Shown here: piece after piece, positions 12,998-22,660 of the stretch | Layout of the letters: each line of letters opens with the position of its first letter | Numbering within the stretch: position 1 is the first letter of the stretch | Assembly (NCBI RefSeq): GCF_002313155.2 | Contig: NZ_NWFK02000001.1 | Coordinates: 1-64,000 of the forward strand | Length of the DNA: 64,000 bases | Direction: 5' to 3' | From: Psychrobacter sp. FDAARGOS_221 | GTDB lineage: Bacteria; Pseudomonadota; Gammaproteobacteria; Pseudomonadales; Moraxellaceae | The notes under the pieces: model-generated | The model's input: only the letters and a program-made list of their open reading frames with translations | Told to the model about the DNA's origin: nothing | The model's database searches: none | Program-made: the position numbers and the translations under genes

Positions 12998-13777
12998 TTA
13001 AATCAATATATCAATAATCATAACCAGACCACTGATACTCATCAAAACAAGCAGCGCAGTACGAAACTGAGTAACACTCATGCCGGTCAAAAAGCGCTTA
13101 CCAATCATATTACCAACAATGGCGCCGACCCCTAACACCAGGCCATAAACCCATAGCGCTGGCGTGAGTACGCCAAAGAAGGCATAACTGCTGATTTGAG
13201 CAATACCGACAAAGAATGAATTGGCTGTTTTAGTGGCAATCAAATCCTTTGGTGAGGCCTGAATTCATATAAAACGGATTAAAACTGGCCCTAAGCCGCC
13301 AACTAAGGTGCTGACGAATGCAACCAAAAAGCCTAAGGAATAAAGCCTGATTTTGGCATGTGAAAGGTTTTGTCCACTTTGCCAAATTTGTATTGAAATA
13401 AGGTGGATACCAAGAATATACCAACGGCCAGCTGTATCCACTGCGCATTAAGCGGCTAAATAACAGTCCCGATAACCAAGCGCCGGCAATAGCACTAGGC
13501 ACGTAATATAAGATAAGACGCCAATCAATATCATGCCAAAACAACAGCATACGTGAAGGGCGTGATAAGAAAGTACCTAGGTTAATGATGGGCGGGGCAG
13601 AAGAGGCGCCGGTTAACAAGACACGGCGGGTATTAATAGCAGTGCGCCCCCACCCCCGGAGATGGTCGATATCACAAAAGCAACCACACCCAGTAAAAAT
13701 AGTGCCACAAGGTGCCAAAGCGGTAGGCCAAAGCCAACATCTACAAAAGAGGTAATGTCTAAGGCAGTGGCAATCAT
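12998..13777 (-). pseudogene. TauE/SafE family membrane exporter (frameshifted)
   Basis: Polytopic inner-membrane protein of the sulfite-exporter TauE/SafE family (anion/sulfonate export; substrate unknown). With the frame followed from the ATG at 13777 it begins MIATALDITSFVDVGFGLPL, then LWHLVALFLLGVVAFVISTI and a Gly-rich ISGGGG segment, the usual start of the family. The C-terminal part reads IAQISSYAFFGV and GNMIGKRFLTGMSVTQFR. Several indels between about 13240 and 13690 break it. The last 220 bases belong to the palindrome arm. Likely intact in the organism at about 255-260 residues. Confidence 0.75.
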
Positions 13778-13851
13778 AAGGCACCTGTATAATAAAAATA
13801 CGCAGTCGTTAGTTCATGCTATTTTTGCTAAATAGCGGTTTACTGCGTTTA

Positions 13852-15288
13852 TTATAGCCCTTTGCAATTGGCATAGTAAGTAACAGTAGTTGGCCAGTCT
13901 GAAAAAATACCTTTTACCCCAACTTGCTGCGCTAAAACATCAATGTAATATACATATCGCCATCATTATTAATCGCATCCTCAAGCCCGGTATAATACCA
14001 GCCGCCGCCATTGGCAAGTGGCCCTGAACGCTCAAGTGACCAAGTGATCATATCAAGTCCAGCGGCTTTGGCCTGCATAGCATACGTTGAAGGTTTAATT
14101 TACCTTGGCCATCACTGCTAACCAATAGCCAAGTGGCCGGAGCAATAATATTGACACCCATTGCTTTCAGCTGCTGTGGTGAGTGCTTCCAAGTGCTCGG
14201 ATCGTCTTTATTAAAGGTTTGGTTATCAGCGGTTTCATTGCTGTCATCAATCAGATACACCGCATTTTTACCAAACTCTGGATCGTGCTGCTGCCAAGCC
14301 AATACGTCTGATAACTGAAAAGATTGTGCAAATACATCATCAGGTGCCACGCCAGCACGGCGATAGGCGTTAATCAGCTGCTGACGATAATCTGCTTGAG
14401 TATAAGGCTTACCATCCGACCCTATATGTGGCATATCCACGCTAGGCGCTTTAGCTCTGGGGTGTGCTTCAATCCCAAAGACTTTGCAAGCGCAATGTGC
14501 TCGTCTAAGCTTAATAGCTGTGCATTTTGGTTATAAAGCTCAGTGCGCCAAGTAGGTGTCGCATTCATATAATCGGTTAGGCTAGTCGCCTTTTTATCAG
14601 CGGCATCCATTTTGCCCATGCAATGATTTAAATTCGGCTAAGCTAATGTCCGAGGTGCGACATTCAATATCACTGGCATTGGTCAAGTTACCCATGGCAT
14701 CAAATTTAGGCGGCTGAGTACATGATTGGCCAAAGGTGTGGTCAATATATTGGTGGTGGTATGCAGATCATTTTGGGCATGGCGACATACCAACTCATGG
14801 TCTTTAGTAAAGGCCACATCACATTCTAAAACACCTGCGCCCATACGCGCCGCAGCCATATAACCATCAAGGGTGTGTTCAGGATATTGTAGCGGTGCAC
14901 CACGGTGAGAAATCGAAAAATCGGTTTTTTTCGGGGTCTGAGCTTCACAGGCCTGTAGCTCTTGTTTTAACGGACTATCGTCCATATCATCTATTAAATA
15001 AAACGGCCTTGAACCATAGCTGTAGTTGACTTGTTTTGTGCGATTATCTGACTTATTATCCGCGCTATTCTGAGCATGAATTAAAGGGCTATGAGCGGAT
15101 TGACTATGCTGCTGATTTTCGGTTTGACAGCCGCTTAATGTCACTGAAATCACGCCAAGGCAGGCAAGCCAAGTGCTGTGCTTTTTAAATAGGGTAGGGC
15201 TTGTCTTATTATCACAATGGGTACGCGATACGCTGTCCGACAATAACGGTTGCTTTTTTAGAGAGTGTTTTGACCTTTGGGGTAACAT
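13852..15288 (-). pseudogene. Glycerophosphodiester phosphodiesterase lipoprotein (frameshifted)
   Basis: GDPD-family enzyme that releases glycerol 3-phosphate from glycerophosphodiesters, apparently exported as a lipoprotein: a hydrophobic segment ends in VTLSGC with Cys near 54. The catalytic start is [21 protein letters not shown] with [21 protein letters not shown] following, and the C-terminus [15 protein letters not shown] is the usual family end. The start at 15288 has AGGAG six bases upstream. Frameshifts near 14690, 14620, 14440, 14090 and 13930 split the frame. Since they occur in the same low-quality zone as the palindrome, they are probably sequencing errors. GlpQ-like in architecture. 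Confidence 0.8.
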
Positions 15289-15589
15289 GGGCGCTCCTAG
15301 CCGAGTGAACTGTTAGTGATGTGATATAGTCTGCTAAATGATAAACTGACTGTGAATGATTTAAGCGGTATCTTTTAAGCTATTGTTAAAACAGTTTTTT
15401 TAACGATTATTTTTATAAAATTGTCAGTTTGGTAATAACCCTATAGATTAAAATAAGCCGGTTAAAATAGCTCATTAAAAACGGGTAAGGGTTAAACTAA
15501 CCCAACTAATTGACAAGGTTATGACAATCGACACATATAACCGTTTAAACTTAAAATGATTTTAAAATAAGACAAAATAAGGAAGAAAT
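15289..15589. other. Intergenic region between the GDPD gene and the esterase
   Basis: About 300 AT-rich bases between two divergent genes, so promoters for both should be here. AAGGAAGAA before 15590 is the esterase ribosome-binding site. No gene or clear repeat seen. Confidence 0.4.
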
Positions 15590-16260
15590 ATGACAACCTA
15601 TTTAGACTGCGTCATTGTTGAACACAACCCACAAAATAAAGCGATTGATAAAGCAGTAATTTGGTTACATGGATTGGGCGCCAGTGGTCATGACTTTGAA
15701 CCTGTGGTTCCTGAGCTGGGCTTAAACTCAGAGTTAGCGGTACGCTTTGTATTTCCTCATGCACCGCGAATTCCTGTCACTATTAACGGTGGTATGGTGA
15801 TGCCGGCTTGGTATGACATTCTTGAGATGAGCCTTGAGCGCAAAGTTGATGTTGAGCAGATTCAAAAATCCGCCGCTGCCATTAATGACTTATCCAGCGC
15901 GAAGTGGATCGTGGCGTGTCACCTGACAATATTGTGATTGCTGGCTTTTCTCAAGGCGGCGCAATTGCCTATCAAGTTGCGCTAACTCATCCGCAAAAGC
16001 TAGCTGGTTTGCTAACATTATCGACCTACTTAGCCATTGATGATTCTGCCAATTTCAGTGATGCCAATAAAACCTTACCAGTCAAGATTGACCATGGTAC
16101 TCAAGACCCGGTAGTGCCTGTACAGTTAGGGCAGCGTGCGACTGAGTCATTAAAGCAGTTGGGCTATGATGTTGACTTCACCACTTATCCGATGGCGCAT
16201 CAGGTGTGTATGCCTCAAATAAAATCAATTGGCAACTGGCTAAATACTGTTTTGACCTAA
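15590..16260 (+). pseudogene. Alpha/beta-hydrolase carboxylesterase (one frameshift)
   Basis: Cytosolic serine esterase of the phospholipase/carboxylesterase family (about 223 residues when repaired). It has WLHGLGASGHDFEP near the start (oxyanion hole), the nucleophile elbow GFSQGGAIAYQ, the acid in HGTQDPVVPV and the catalytic His in YPMAHQVC. One base is missing near 15888, where INxLIQREVDRGVSP would be expected; the two frames overlap at 15904-15937. This is the last frameshifted gene coming from the left, so sequence quality appears to recover after here. Confidence 0.85.
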
Positions 16261-16340
16261 TAAAGATAATCTAATTTAGATCTAGATGGTTAGATTGAAA
16301 AACCGTCAAATCAATCTCATACCATAGGATAAAGGTAACT

Positions 16341-17396
16341 ATGCAACGATTTGCTAAGTTTGTGGCTGGCAGCATGGTGACACTTAGTGCATTAAGCTTG
16401 AGTACGCAAGCAATAGCTGCTGAGTACTATAACTGCTCTAACCCCAGTGGTTGTGTGTTGGTTGCAAACGTGCATCCTGATAATGATGCAACAGCGACTC
16501 AATATCCTGTGGTACTGGTACATGGACTGGGCGGATTTAACGAAGTATTTGGTATCGTTAATTATTTTAACGGTATCCCAGAGGCGTTAATGCAAGGCGG
16601 CACTGATGTCTATGTGACCAAAACTTCTTCCATGCAAGATGCAGAGTATCGCGGCGAGCAGTTGCTACAACAGGTCAAAACCATTACGGCAGTTACCGGC
16701 AAACCAAAGGTCAATTTAATCGGTCACAGCTTAGGCGGTATCGATATTCGTTATGTGGCTGAAGTAGCACCAGAGTACGTGGCATCGGTGACCGCTGTTG
16801 CTAGCCCTGAGCAGGGCTCGAAGATGGCGGATTGGCTGTTATCTGTGGTATCCAAAGACAACCCAGCGTCAGATGCGCCCAAAGATCGATTTAACTTATT
16901 TGGCCGCGCCTTGATTGCGTTTCATAACGCGGTCGGACGTTTGTTTGACTTTGGATCTGGCATTGACGTTAAGCAGCTTCAGCATCAAGACTCTATTAAA
17001 GCAGTGATGGGCTTAACCACAGACTATATGACTGGGTATTATAACAAAAAATACCCTGCTGCCATGCCCAGTGAATATTGTGGTCAGCCTCCTGCGGAAT
17101 ATGTGATAAACGGCATTCCGTATTACTCTTTTTCAGGGGTAGGGACAGTGACTAATAGCTTTGATCCCAGTGACTATATGTTGGCTTTAACCGGGCTAAC
17201 CTTTGATAAAGATGACCCTAATGATGGCCTAGTATCAGCCTGTTCAAGTCGTATTGGCTACGTGATTCGTGATGACTATAAGATGAATCATCTAGACTCA
17301 GTCAATCAGATATTTGGTCTTGTCTCTCGTAGTGAGGTTGATCCAGTCTCAGTGTACCGCAGTCAAGTAAATCGTTTAAAAAATCAAGGTTTTTAA
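16341..17396 (+). CDS. lipA: Secreted triacylglycerol lipase (family I)
   Basis: Exported lipase, 351 residues. A signal peptide (1-27) ends QAIAA. YPVVLVHGLGGFNEVFG holds the oxyanion-hole residues, and IGHSLGGIDIRYV the nucleophile Ser near 130. The acid is likely in DPNDGLVSACSS (about 290) and the His in KMNHLDSVNQ (about 314), the calcium-site region of true bacterial lipases. Its dedicated foldase follows 46 bases downstream, so the pair is probably one operon and secretion is probably by a type II system. The upstream AAAGGTAAC is a usable ribosome-binding site. Confidence 0.92.
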   Translation: MQRFAKFVAGSMVTLSALSLSTQAIAAEYYNCSNPSGCVLVANVHPDNDATATQYPVVLVHGLGGFNEVFGIVNYFNGIPEALMQGGTDVYVTKTSSMQDAEYRGEQLLQQVKTITAVTGKPKVNLIGHSLGGIDIRYVAEVAPEYVASVTAVASPEQGSKMADWLLSVVSKDNPASDAPKDRFNLFGRALIAFHNAVGRLFDFGSGIDVKQLQHQDSIKAVMGLTTDYMTGYYNKKYPAAMPSEYCGQPPAEYVINGIPYYSFSGVGTVTNSFDPSDYMLALTGLTFDKDDPNDGLVSACSSRIGYVIRDDYKMNHLDSVNQIFGLVSRSEVDPVSVYRSQVNRLKNQGF

Positions 17397-17442
17397 CAAA
17401 GTTTCAATGCAAGGTTTCACTAAGGTGTAAATAAGAGAGACT

Positions 17443-18564
17443 ATGCCAAATCAGTCACAGCAAAATAGTCAGAAGTCGTTCAGTATAAAAGCTGCTAACC
17501 CAATTGTTTTGGCGTTGTTGTTCGTATCGATAATCGCGCTGCTTATATGGCTGTTTAAAAGCAAAGAGTCTGCTGATAATACGGATGCTAATATAGACAA
17601 TACAAAGCCAGTGCAAGCTGTGAATCAGTCTCAGAATGAAAGTGATGATGTGGTGACTGATGAAGTCATCGAAGATTTAGACTATACCCCAGATGCGTTG
17701 ACGATAGGCGTAGAAAATATGCCCAGATCATTGCAAGGAACACAGGTTGATGGTGATTTAATTGTCAATGAAGAGTATGAGCTGGTAGAGACTCGAGAGC
17801 TACGCCGTTTGTTTGATTACTTTTTATCGGCACAGGGTGAAGAAGACAGTGACACCATTAATAGACGCGTTGAGTCATATATTAGCAGTCGCACGCCTGA
17901 GCCCGCCGCATCGAAAGCCATTGATTTGTATTATCAATACCTAGCCTATCTACAACAGTTATCAACCATTGATGGTAAATATGGTAATCAGTCTAAACAG
18001 GCTAACGAGATGAATGTGCAGCGCATAAAACAACAACAGCGTGAGGTTCAGGCTTTAAGAAGTAAGCTGTTTTCAAAGCAAGCAAACAAGGCCTTTTTCG
18101 ATGAAGATGATGCCTTGGTTGATTACAATGCGGCGATGTTAAGTATTGCTCAGGATAAGTCGCTCACTCAGGCGCAAAAGCAGCAGGCGCGTGATAAGTA
18201 TATCAATCAATTACCTGAGTCTGCGATTAAGCAACACGCCAAGCAGCAAGCCAATATCGAGCAGTTATTGACGCGTACCCAACAGTTACAACAGCAAGGC
18301 GCCAGTCAAGATCAATTATTCGCGATGCGCTCGCAGATGGTAGGGAAAGAGGCGGCTCAGCGTTTAGCACAGCTTGATGCCGAGACAGCAGACTTTGATC
18401 AAAGGTTTGAGCAATATCAGGCCGTTAAGAATAAAATACTAACCGCGACAAAAGATGAGCAAAGCCAACAACGACAAATAGATCAGCTACAAAATAAGCT
18501 GTTTAGCAAAACGGAGCAAAAACGCTTAACCGGCTACGCGCTATTTAAACAACAACAACAGTAG
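17443..18564 (+). CDS. lifO: Lipase-specific foldase (lipase chaperone)
   Basis: Membrane-anchored periplasmic steric chaperone that folds the upstream lipase. A short cytoplasmic start is followed by one membrane helix (about 22-42), an acidic Asn/Asp-rich linker, and the family signature RRLFDYFLSAQGEED near 123. The rest is Gln-rich helical (LQQQGASQDQLFAMRSQMVG, KEAAQRL) as in the extended alpha-helical scaffold of Lif proteins. 373 residues, normal length. It is called LipB, LifO or Lif in different organisms. Confidence 0.9.
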   Translation: MPNQSQQNSQKSFSIKAANPIVLALLFVSIIALLIWLFKSKESADNTDANIDNTKPVQAVNQSQNESDDVVTDEVIEDLDYTPDALTIGVENMPRSLQGTQVDGDLIVNEEYELVETRELRRLFDYFLSAQGEEDSDTINRRVESYISSRTPEPAASKAIDLYYQYLAYLQQLSTIDGKYGNQSKQANEMNVQRIKQQQREVQALRSKLFSKQANKAFFDEDDALVDYNAAMLSIAQDKSLTQAQKQQARDKYINQLPESAIKQHAKQQANIEQLLTRTQQLQQQGASQDQLFAMRSQMVGKEAAQRLAQLDAETADFDQRFEQYQAVKNKILTATKDEQSQQRQIDQLQNKLFSKTEQKRLTGYALFKQQQQ

Positions 18565-18736
18565 TAGGGCGTTTGTGGTCATCGATTGCTGATTGGTTGT
18601 AGTTTTTAATCTGTCACCTATTATCTGACTAAGGTTAATTATCAAATAGCAGTTCTTTTTTATAGTTTTATAGTCCAGATTTGAGATAGAGTCTGGGCTG
18701 TAGGGTATAAAAATGTCAGATAACGACCGATAAAAT

Positions 18737-19129
18737 CTACTTCACAAACTTCCAATAAAACAAAATAATTAAAATACAGCACACCAATAAAATAATTAGT
18801 AAGCGTTTCATCCAATAGGGAATCATTGGTTTTTGATAACCCATATTGTCTAATCTATTATCAACACTGCTTATTAAACGGTTTTGATTGACTTGACGGG
18901 TATTCGCTTTAATAGTTTTAGCTTTGCTAGTGCTGTGCTGTTTGTCGGAAATGGCCTGCACCTTTTTGGCTTGTTTTTGCTTTAAATGCTGCTCATAGTC
19001 ATCGATAATGGTTTTAGCCTCACTCATGCTAATGTTGCGTTCAGCAGCAAGTTCTTTAATGGCCAACACTAGATTATTTTTCTCAACCATTTGAGCGATG
19101 TGTTTGGGCAGGTTATTTGTCTTTGACAT
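18737..19129 (-). CDS. Small membrane protein with an L7/L12 C-domain-like segment
   Basis: 130 residues from the ATG at 19129, which has AAGAGAA upstream; the nine-residue extension further upstream would start inside the terminator and is unlikely. The first part, LVLAIKELAAERNISMSEAK, resembles the ribosomal L12 C-terminal helix pattern (AIKxxREExGLxLxEAK). Then a basic, Gln/Lys-rich linker and a C-terminal membrane helix (about 107-125) ending FYWKFVK. Predicted tail-anchored with the domain in the cytoplasm. Function unknown. Confidence 0.65.
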   Translation of the reverse strand: MSKTNNLPKHIAQMVEKNNLVLAIKELAAERNISMSEAKTIIDDYEQHLKQKQAKKVQAISDKQHSTSKAKTIKANTRQVNQNRLISSVDNRLDNMGYQKPMIPYWMKRLLIILLVCCILIILFYWKFVK

Positions 19130-19146
19130 AACAATTCTCTTAATGT

Positions 19147-19179
19147 AAAAAAGCACTTTAATAATTTAAAGTGCTTTTT
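19147..19179 (-). terminator. Terminator downstream of ppa
   Basis: Stem AAAAGCACTTTA / TAAAGTGCTTTT with a 6-base loop, A and T runs on both sides. It separates ppa from the small membrane-protein gene that begins 18 bases further on. Confidence 0.85.
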
Positions 19180-19222
19180 GTCAATACAAGCCAGATTGGT
19201 TTAGCTCTGGGTAGAGCAAAGA

Positions 19223-19753
19223 TTATTTATCTTTCCAACGCTGAATGGCTTCTTTGATAACTTCTTTAGCTTCAGCAACATCACCCCAAGACTCAACCAC
19301 AGTTGTGCCTGGTTTTTTCAGGTCTTTGTAATGGCTGAAGTGGAATTCAAGCTGCTCGATTAAACGTTTTGGTAGATCTTCTAAGCTGTTGTAAGCGTTG
19401 CCAGTGGTGCGATCATCAGCTGGAACTACAACGATTTTGTCATCTACTTCGCCATCATCAACAAACTTCATTACACCGATAACTTTTGCTTTTAAGAAAA
19501 CACCAGTGGTTAATGGCTCATCAGTAATAATTAGCGCATCTAACTCATCGCCATCTTCGTCAAGCGTTTGAGGGATGAAGCCATAGTTACAAGGCTTAGC
19601 AAAGATAGCAGGCTCAACACGGTCTAGCTCAAATACAGCCAGTTCACGGTTCCATTCGATTTTGTGGTTACTGCCTGTTGGGATTTCAACAACAACGTTA
19701 ATCTCGCCGCCATCAACATCGCCTGCATCTAAAATTACGTTAAAATCTGCCAT
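19223..19753 (-). CDS. ppa: Inorganic pyrophosphatase
   Basis: Cytosolic family I soluble pyrophosphatase (PPi to two phosphates), 176 residues. The start is MADFNVILDAGD, preceded by GGAGAACAAA; an upstream in-frame ATG has no such site. Substrate and metal residues are in VVEIPTGSNHKIEW, CNYGFIPQTLDEDGDELDAL (read in two parts) and VVPADDRTTGNAY, with HFSHYKDLKKP near the end. Single-gene unit with its own terminator. Confidence 0.95.
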   Translation of the reverse strand: MADFNVILDAGDVDGGEINVVVEIPTGSNHKIEWNRELAVFELDRVEPAIFAKPCNYGFIPQTLDEDGDELDALIITDEPLTTGVFLKAKVIGVMKFVDDGEVDDKIVVVPADDRTTGNAYNSLEDLPKRLIEQLEFHFSHYKDLKKPGTTVVESWGDVAEAKEVIKEAIQRWKDK

Positions 19754-19964
19754 TTTGTTCTCCAATAACAGCGCTTCTGTGAGCACTAGGTGATGATTGT
19801 TTAAAAGTCCTGCTGATTATAACAATTTTTGACCGATTGCCAAGTTATGACAATATTCCAAAATAACATTTGTCAGCTTAAATTCGCTAAGGTTTAGTTT
19901 CAGGGGCTTATAAATAAAACCCATAAATATATTCATAACTATAAGCATAAATACAAGTACAAAT

Positions 19965-20000
19965 AAAAAAAGCAAATAACCTAGGGCTATTTGCTTTTTT
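19965..20000 (-). terminator. Terminator after the entericidin-like gene
   Basis: Stem AAAAAGCAAATA / TATTTGCTTTTT around ACCTAGGGC, 22 bases past the stop of the small lipoprotein gene. Confidence 0.85.
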
Positions 20001-20021
20001 GTTCTAAGGCTCTATTTAAGC

Positions 20022-20162
20022 TTAGATCTTTTCTTGTACTTTTTCAGCAGATTTAGAAACGCCTTCGCCTGCTTTAGAAACGTCTTGGCCGAAACCTTTG
20101 AAAGTGTTGCAACCAGAAAGAACGATTAGAGCAGCGAAAGAGGCAAGAGCTAGCTTTTTCAT
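20022..20162 (-). CDS. Entericidin-family small lipoprotein
   Basis: A 46-residue peptide: MKKLALASFAALIVLSGCNT gives a signal peptide with the lipobox LSGC (Cys 18), and the mature part FKGFGQDVSKAGEGVSKSA matches the entericidin pattern (CNTxxGxGxDIxxxGxAI). AAGGATTTACT precedes the ATG, and a strong terminator follows. Entericidins are small envelope lipoproteins; EcnA/EcnB act as an antidote/toxin pair in E. coli, but here there is one gene only, as in many Proteobacteria, so no toxin role is assumed. Confidence 0.85.
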   Translation of the reverse strand: MKKLALASFAALIVLSGCNTFKGFGQDVSKAGEGVSKSAEKVQEKI

Positions 20163-20602
20163 AGTAAATCCTTAATATAAAGAATAAAAGTTTAGTGGGT
20201 CAAAAATAATGTTGTGCGTCAAGGATAACGCAAACTTGATATGCATAACCAGCCAAAATGAATAACCAGTTACTTATATTATACAATCATATCTTTCCTA
20301 CAGCCATATTATCAACCGAACTTTTAACTGAATATAGAGTTGTTTGGTAACTCTATTGTATAAAAGTGTTGAAAATTAAACTTAATGCTGGATAACTTTA
20401 GTTTAATTTTATATAACCTAAATACAATCGATATCCTATAAGTTTTAGAAACATATCAGAGATATAGAAGATATCCTTGGTAACATATTATATTAATATT
20501 ATGAATAACGACAACACATTAATGTGTGTAATTTATCTAAAACTGTCATAAAATTGTAAATTTAATTTTCATTGTAATGCAAATACGCTTAAGGGCAGAT
20601 TT
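20163..20602. other. Long AT-rich divergent intergenic region
   Basis: 440 bases between the entericidin-like gene and trmL with very low GC. It should carry both promoters. I see no ORF and no clear repeat. Confidence 0.4.
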
Positions 20603-21148
20603 ATGACCATCCATATTGTACTGGTACATCCTAGAATTCCAAATAATACCGGCAGCGCGATTCGCCTGTGTGCCAATACGGGGGCGCAGTTACATTTGGT
20701 TGAGCCGTTAGGCTTTGATTTAGAAGACAAAAAGTTGCGCCGGGCTGGTCTTGATTATCATGAATATGCCAATATGCAAGTACACAAAGACTGGGAGCAG
20801 GCTAAGCAGGCTCTAAATCAGGCAGGATGTGAGCGCATGGTGGCATTGACTACTAAGCTAAGTCACCCTTTTTACGAATATGATTTTGCGCAGACAGACA
20901 GTGGCGATAAGATTGAAAATATTGCTTTGGTATTTGGTTCTGAAACCGCAGGACTAGCCGATGATATCAGGGCAGATATCGGTGAGAAAAACTGGCTGCG
21001 CTTGCCAATGCTACCAGACTCACGCAGCCTTAATTTGGCAAACAGTGTCAGTATCTGTCTGTATGAGGTGTGGCGCCAGCAAGGCTTTGTTGGAGATGAG
21101 GGGCGCAGTACCGGCTATACTGAATTAACGCCGTACGACCCTAAATAA
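20603..21148 (+). CDS. trmL: tRNA (cytidine/uridine-34 2'-O)-methyltransferase TrmL
   Basis: SPOUT-class methyltransferase that 2'-O-methylates the wobble base of Leu tRNAs. The three SpoU motifs are present: HPRIPNNTGSAIRLCANTG at the start, LVFGSETAGL in the middle and LRLPMLPDSRSLNLANSVS with LYEVWRQ at the end, forming the knot that binds SAM. 181 residues, slightly longer than E. coli TrmL (157) through a short insertion before FGSE and a C-terminal tail. Confidence 0.9.
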   Translation: MTIHIVLVHPRIPNNTGSAIRLCANTGAQLHLVEPLGFDLEDKKLRRAGLDYHEYANMQVHKDWEQAKQALNQAGCERMVALTTKLSHPFYEYDFAQTDSGDKIENIALVFGSETAGLADDIRADIGEKNWLRLPMLPDSRSLNLANSVSICLYEVWRQQGFVGDEGRSTGYTELTPYDPK

Positions 21149-21242
21149 CCGCTATGATCCTAAATAATAGGCAATGACTTGTCGTCGTAGGTAGCAGTAA
21201 GCAGCCAGATGTTAAGTAGGTTATAACCAAATCATAACCAAA

Positions 21243-21611
21243 TTATAAACAGTTAGGCGGTTTAGGCAGTCCGGCAATACGATTGACATGACGAGCAACC
21301 AAGCCAGTGTTAAACATTTGCTGTAGTTTTTGGTTGCTAATATCTTGATCTGGCAGTGTTTTCATCAGGTACTTAATCAGTGGCCGGGTCGAAGGCGGGT
21401 GATTAAAGTTATTGTGGAATTCTCGAACTTTATGCAACACAGCGTAGTGTTCCGTGGTTAAAGACACGTCTAAAATATCGGCCAGCTGCTGCGCAACCGC
21501 TTCACTCCATAAGGTATGATCGACTAAGTGCCCCTCATTGTCTAATGCAATGGGGGTTTGGTTATCAGAGTGAATATTTAAGCCAGCCAGTGCCGTGGTA
21601 TCTGTGGTCAT
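21243..21611 (-). CDS. tusE: Sulfur-relay protein TusE (DsrC family)
   Basis: Cytosolic persulfide carrier that takes sulfur from TusBCD and passes it to MnmA for 2-thiouridine synthesis. The C-terminus AGLPKPPNCL carries the conserved penultimate Cys; HYAVLHKVREFHNNFNHPPS and RPLIKYL are typical DsrC helices. 122 residues with an N-terminal extension. It is the last gene of the tusD-C-B-E order. Confidence 0.9.
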   Translation of the reverse strand: MTTDTTALAGLNIHSDNQTPIALDNEGHLVDHTLWSEAVAQQLADILDVSLTTEHYAVLHKVREFHNNFNHPPSTRPLIKYLMKTLPDQDISNQKLQQMFNTGLVARHVNRIAGLPKPPNCL

Positions 21612-21766
21612 AGTGTTTTTTAGCTCGTTTTAGTGTAAAGCTCGTTTTATTGTTTAGTTTGACTGCTAAGTCTGCTCAAATCATAAGCTAGATAAAGTTA
21701 ATCAGTATTTACTAATAAATCTTAGATATTAAGTTATGTCGTAGATAATAAGCTGTACAGTAAGTA

Positions 21767-22114
21767 CTAAGTCGTGGAGTGTAAGGTCACCACACGATGG
21801 GTCTTTTGAGTCAGGTTGACCCAATCTAAGTCACTTAATACGGTTACCCCGGTCAAATCTAGGTTTAGTTTGGCGCTGTCATTAAGACGGTCAATATCCT
21901 CAGCAAGTACATACCAAGCACTAACACTGTCGATGCTACTTTGAATCTCATCATCGCCATTGAAGTCTTTGATATATGCCTTCGCCCAGGCATAGTAAGC
22001 GCTTGATTCGCCAAGTAACAAAATACTGTCACCTGCCTGCCAAAGTGTGCCTAATTCCCTTATAAGCGGTTTTAGGGTATTCATGGTTGCGTGAATTTGA
22101 AACAAAGTGGCCAT
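21767..22114 (-). CDS. tusB: Sulfur-relay protein TusB (DsrH family)
   Basis: Probable TusB subunit of the TusBCD heterohexamer. Sequence is divergent, but has the family layout: MATLFQIHAT start, GDSILLLGESSAYYAWA near 27, VLAEDIDR and a C-terminal VLSDLDWVNLTQKTHRVV strand (the 'DY..FV.L' region of DsrH). Assignment leans on position between tusC and tusE. Confidence 0.75.
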   Translation of the reverse strand: MATLFQIHATMNTLKPLIRELGTLWQAGDSILLLGESSAYYAWAKAYIKDFNGDDEIQSSIDSVSAWYVLAEDIDRLNDSAKLNLDLTGVTVLSDLDWVNLTQKTHRVVTLHSTT

Positions 22115-22215
22115 AATCTAAACTCTTTTAATGGGTCAATGTATTAAGACAAAAGGTGAGTTAACTTAATGGGTTAACTGAATAAGATAAAGTGCTATGA
22201 GAGCAGCAGTCTGAA

Positions 22216-22539
22216 TTAAAACGAGAAAATCTGCTCAAACTGGCTGGCATCAAAATCCTCAGGAATAAAGTCAATCTGCTCAGTAATCTCATTAGGCACC
22301 ATGCCGGTCAGCCAGCTGCTAAACACATCATCAGGCAGCCATGCTGGTGGTAAGTCATATAAATCAAGCGATTTAATCATGCCATGAAGTCGACTGTCTG
22401 GCTGCATTAATAGCCCAAATACTGAGCTTCCCAACATCAGTTGTACCTGTTGACCAAAGGTCGCTAAGGTCAATGCCAAAGCACAACCTTCATAGGTTGC
22501 CGTTTCTGTTGCGGTTGTCAGACGAATTAAAATAGCCAC
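22216..22539 (-). CDS. tusC: Sulfur-relay protein TusC (DsrF family)
   Basis: 107-residue DsrE-fold protein, structural subunit of TusBCD. ALALTLATFGQQVQLMLGSS and VFGLLM match the DsrF core, followed by a short acidic tail ending EQIFSF. Position directly after tusD supports the call. Confidence 0.8.
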   Translation of the reverse strand: MAILIRLTTATETATYEGCALALTLATFGQQVQLMLGSSVFGLLMQPDSRLHGMIKSLDLYDLPPAWLPDDVFSSWLTGMVPNEITEQIDFIPEDFDASQFEQIFSF

Positions 22540-22660
22540 TGCGTTTCCTATTTGTGTGAATGGTTTTAGACGGTCTTATCTTTTTATTTATTATTATTTG
22601 GGTTTTACTGTATTTGGGTTTTATTGTCTTTTTTACGCTCAATTAAATACCAATTAAAAA

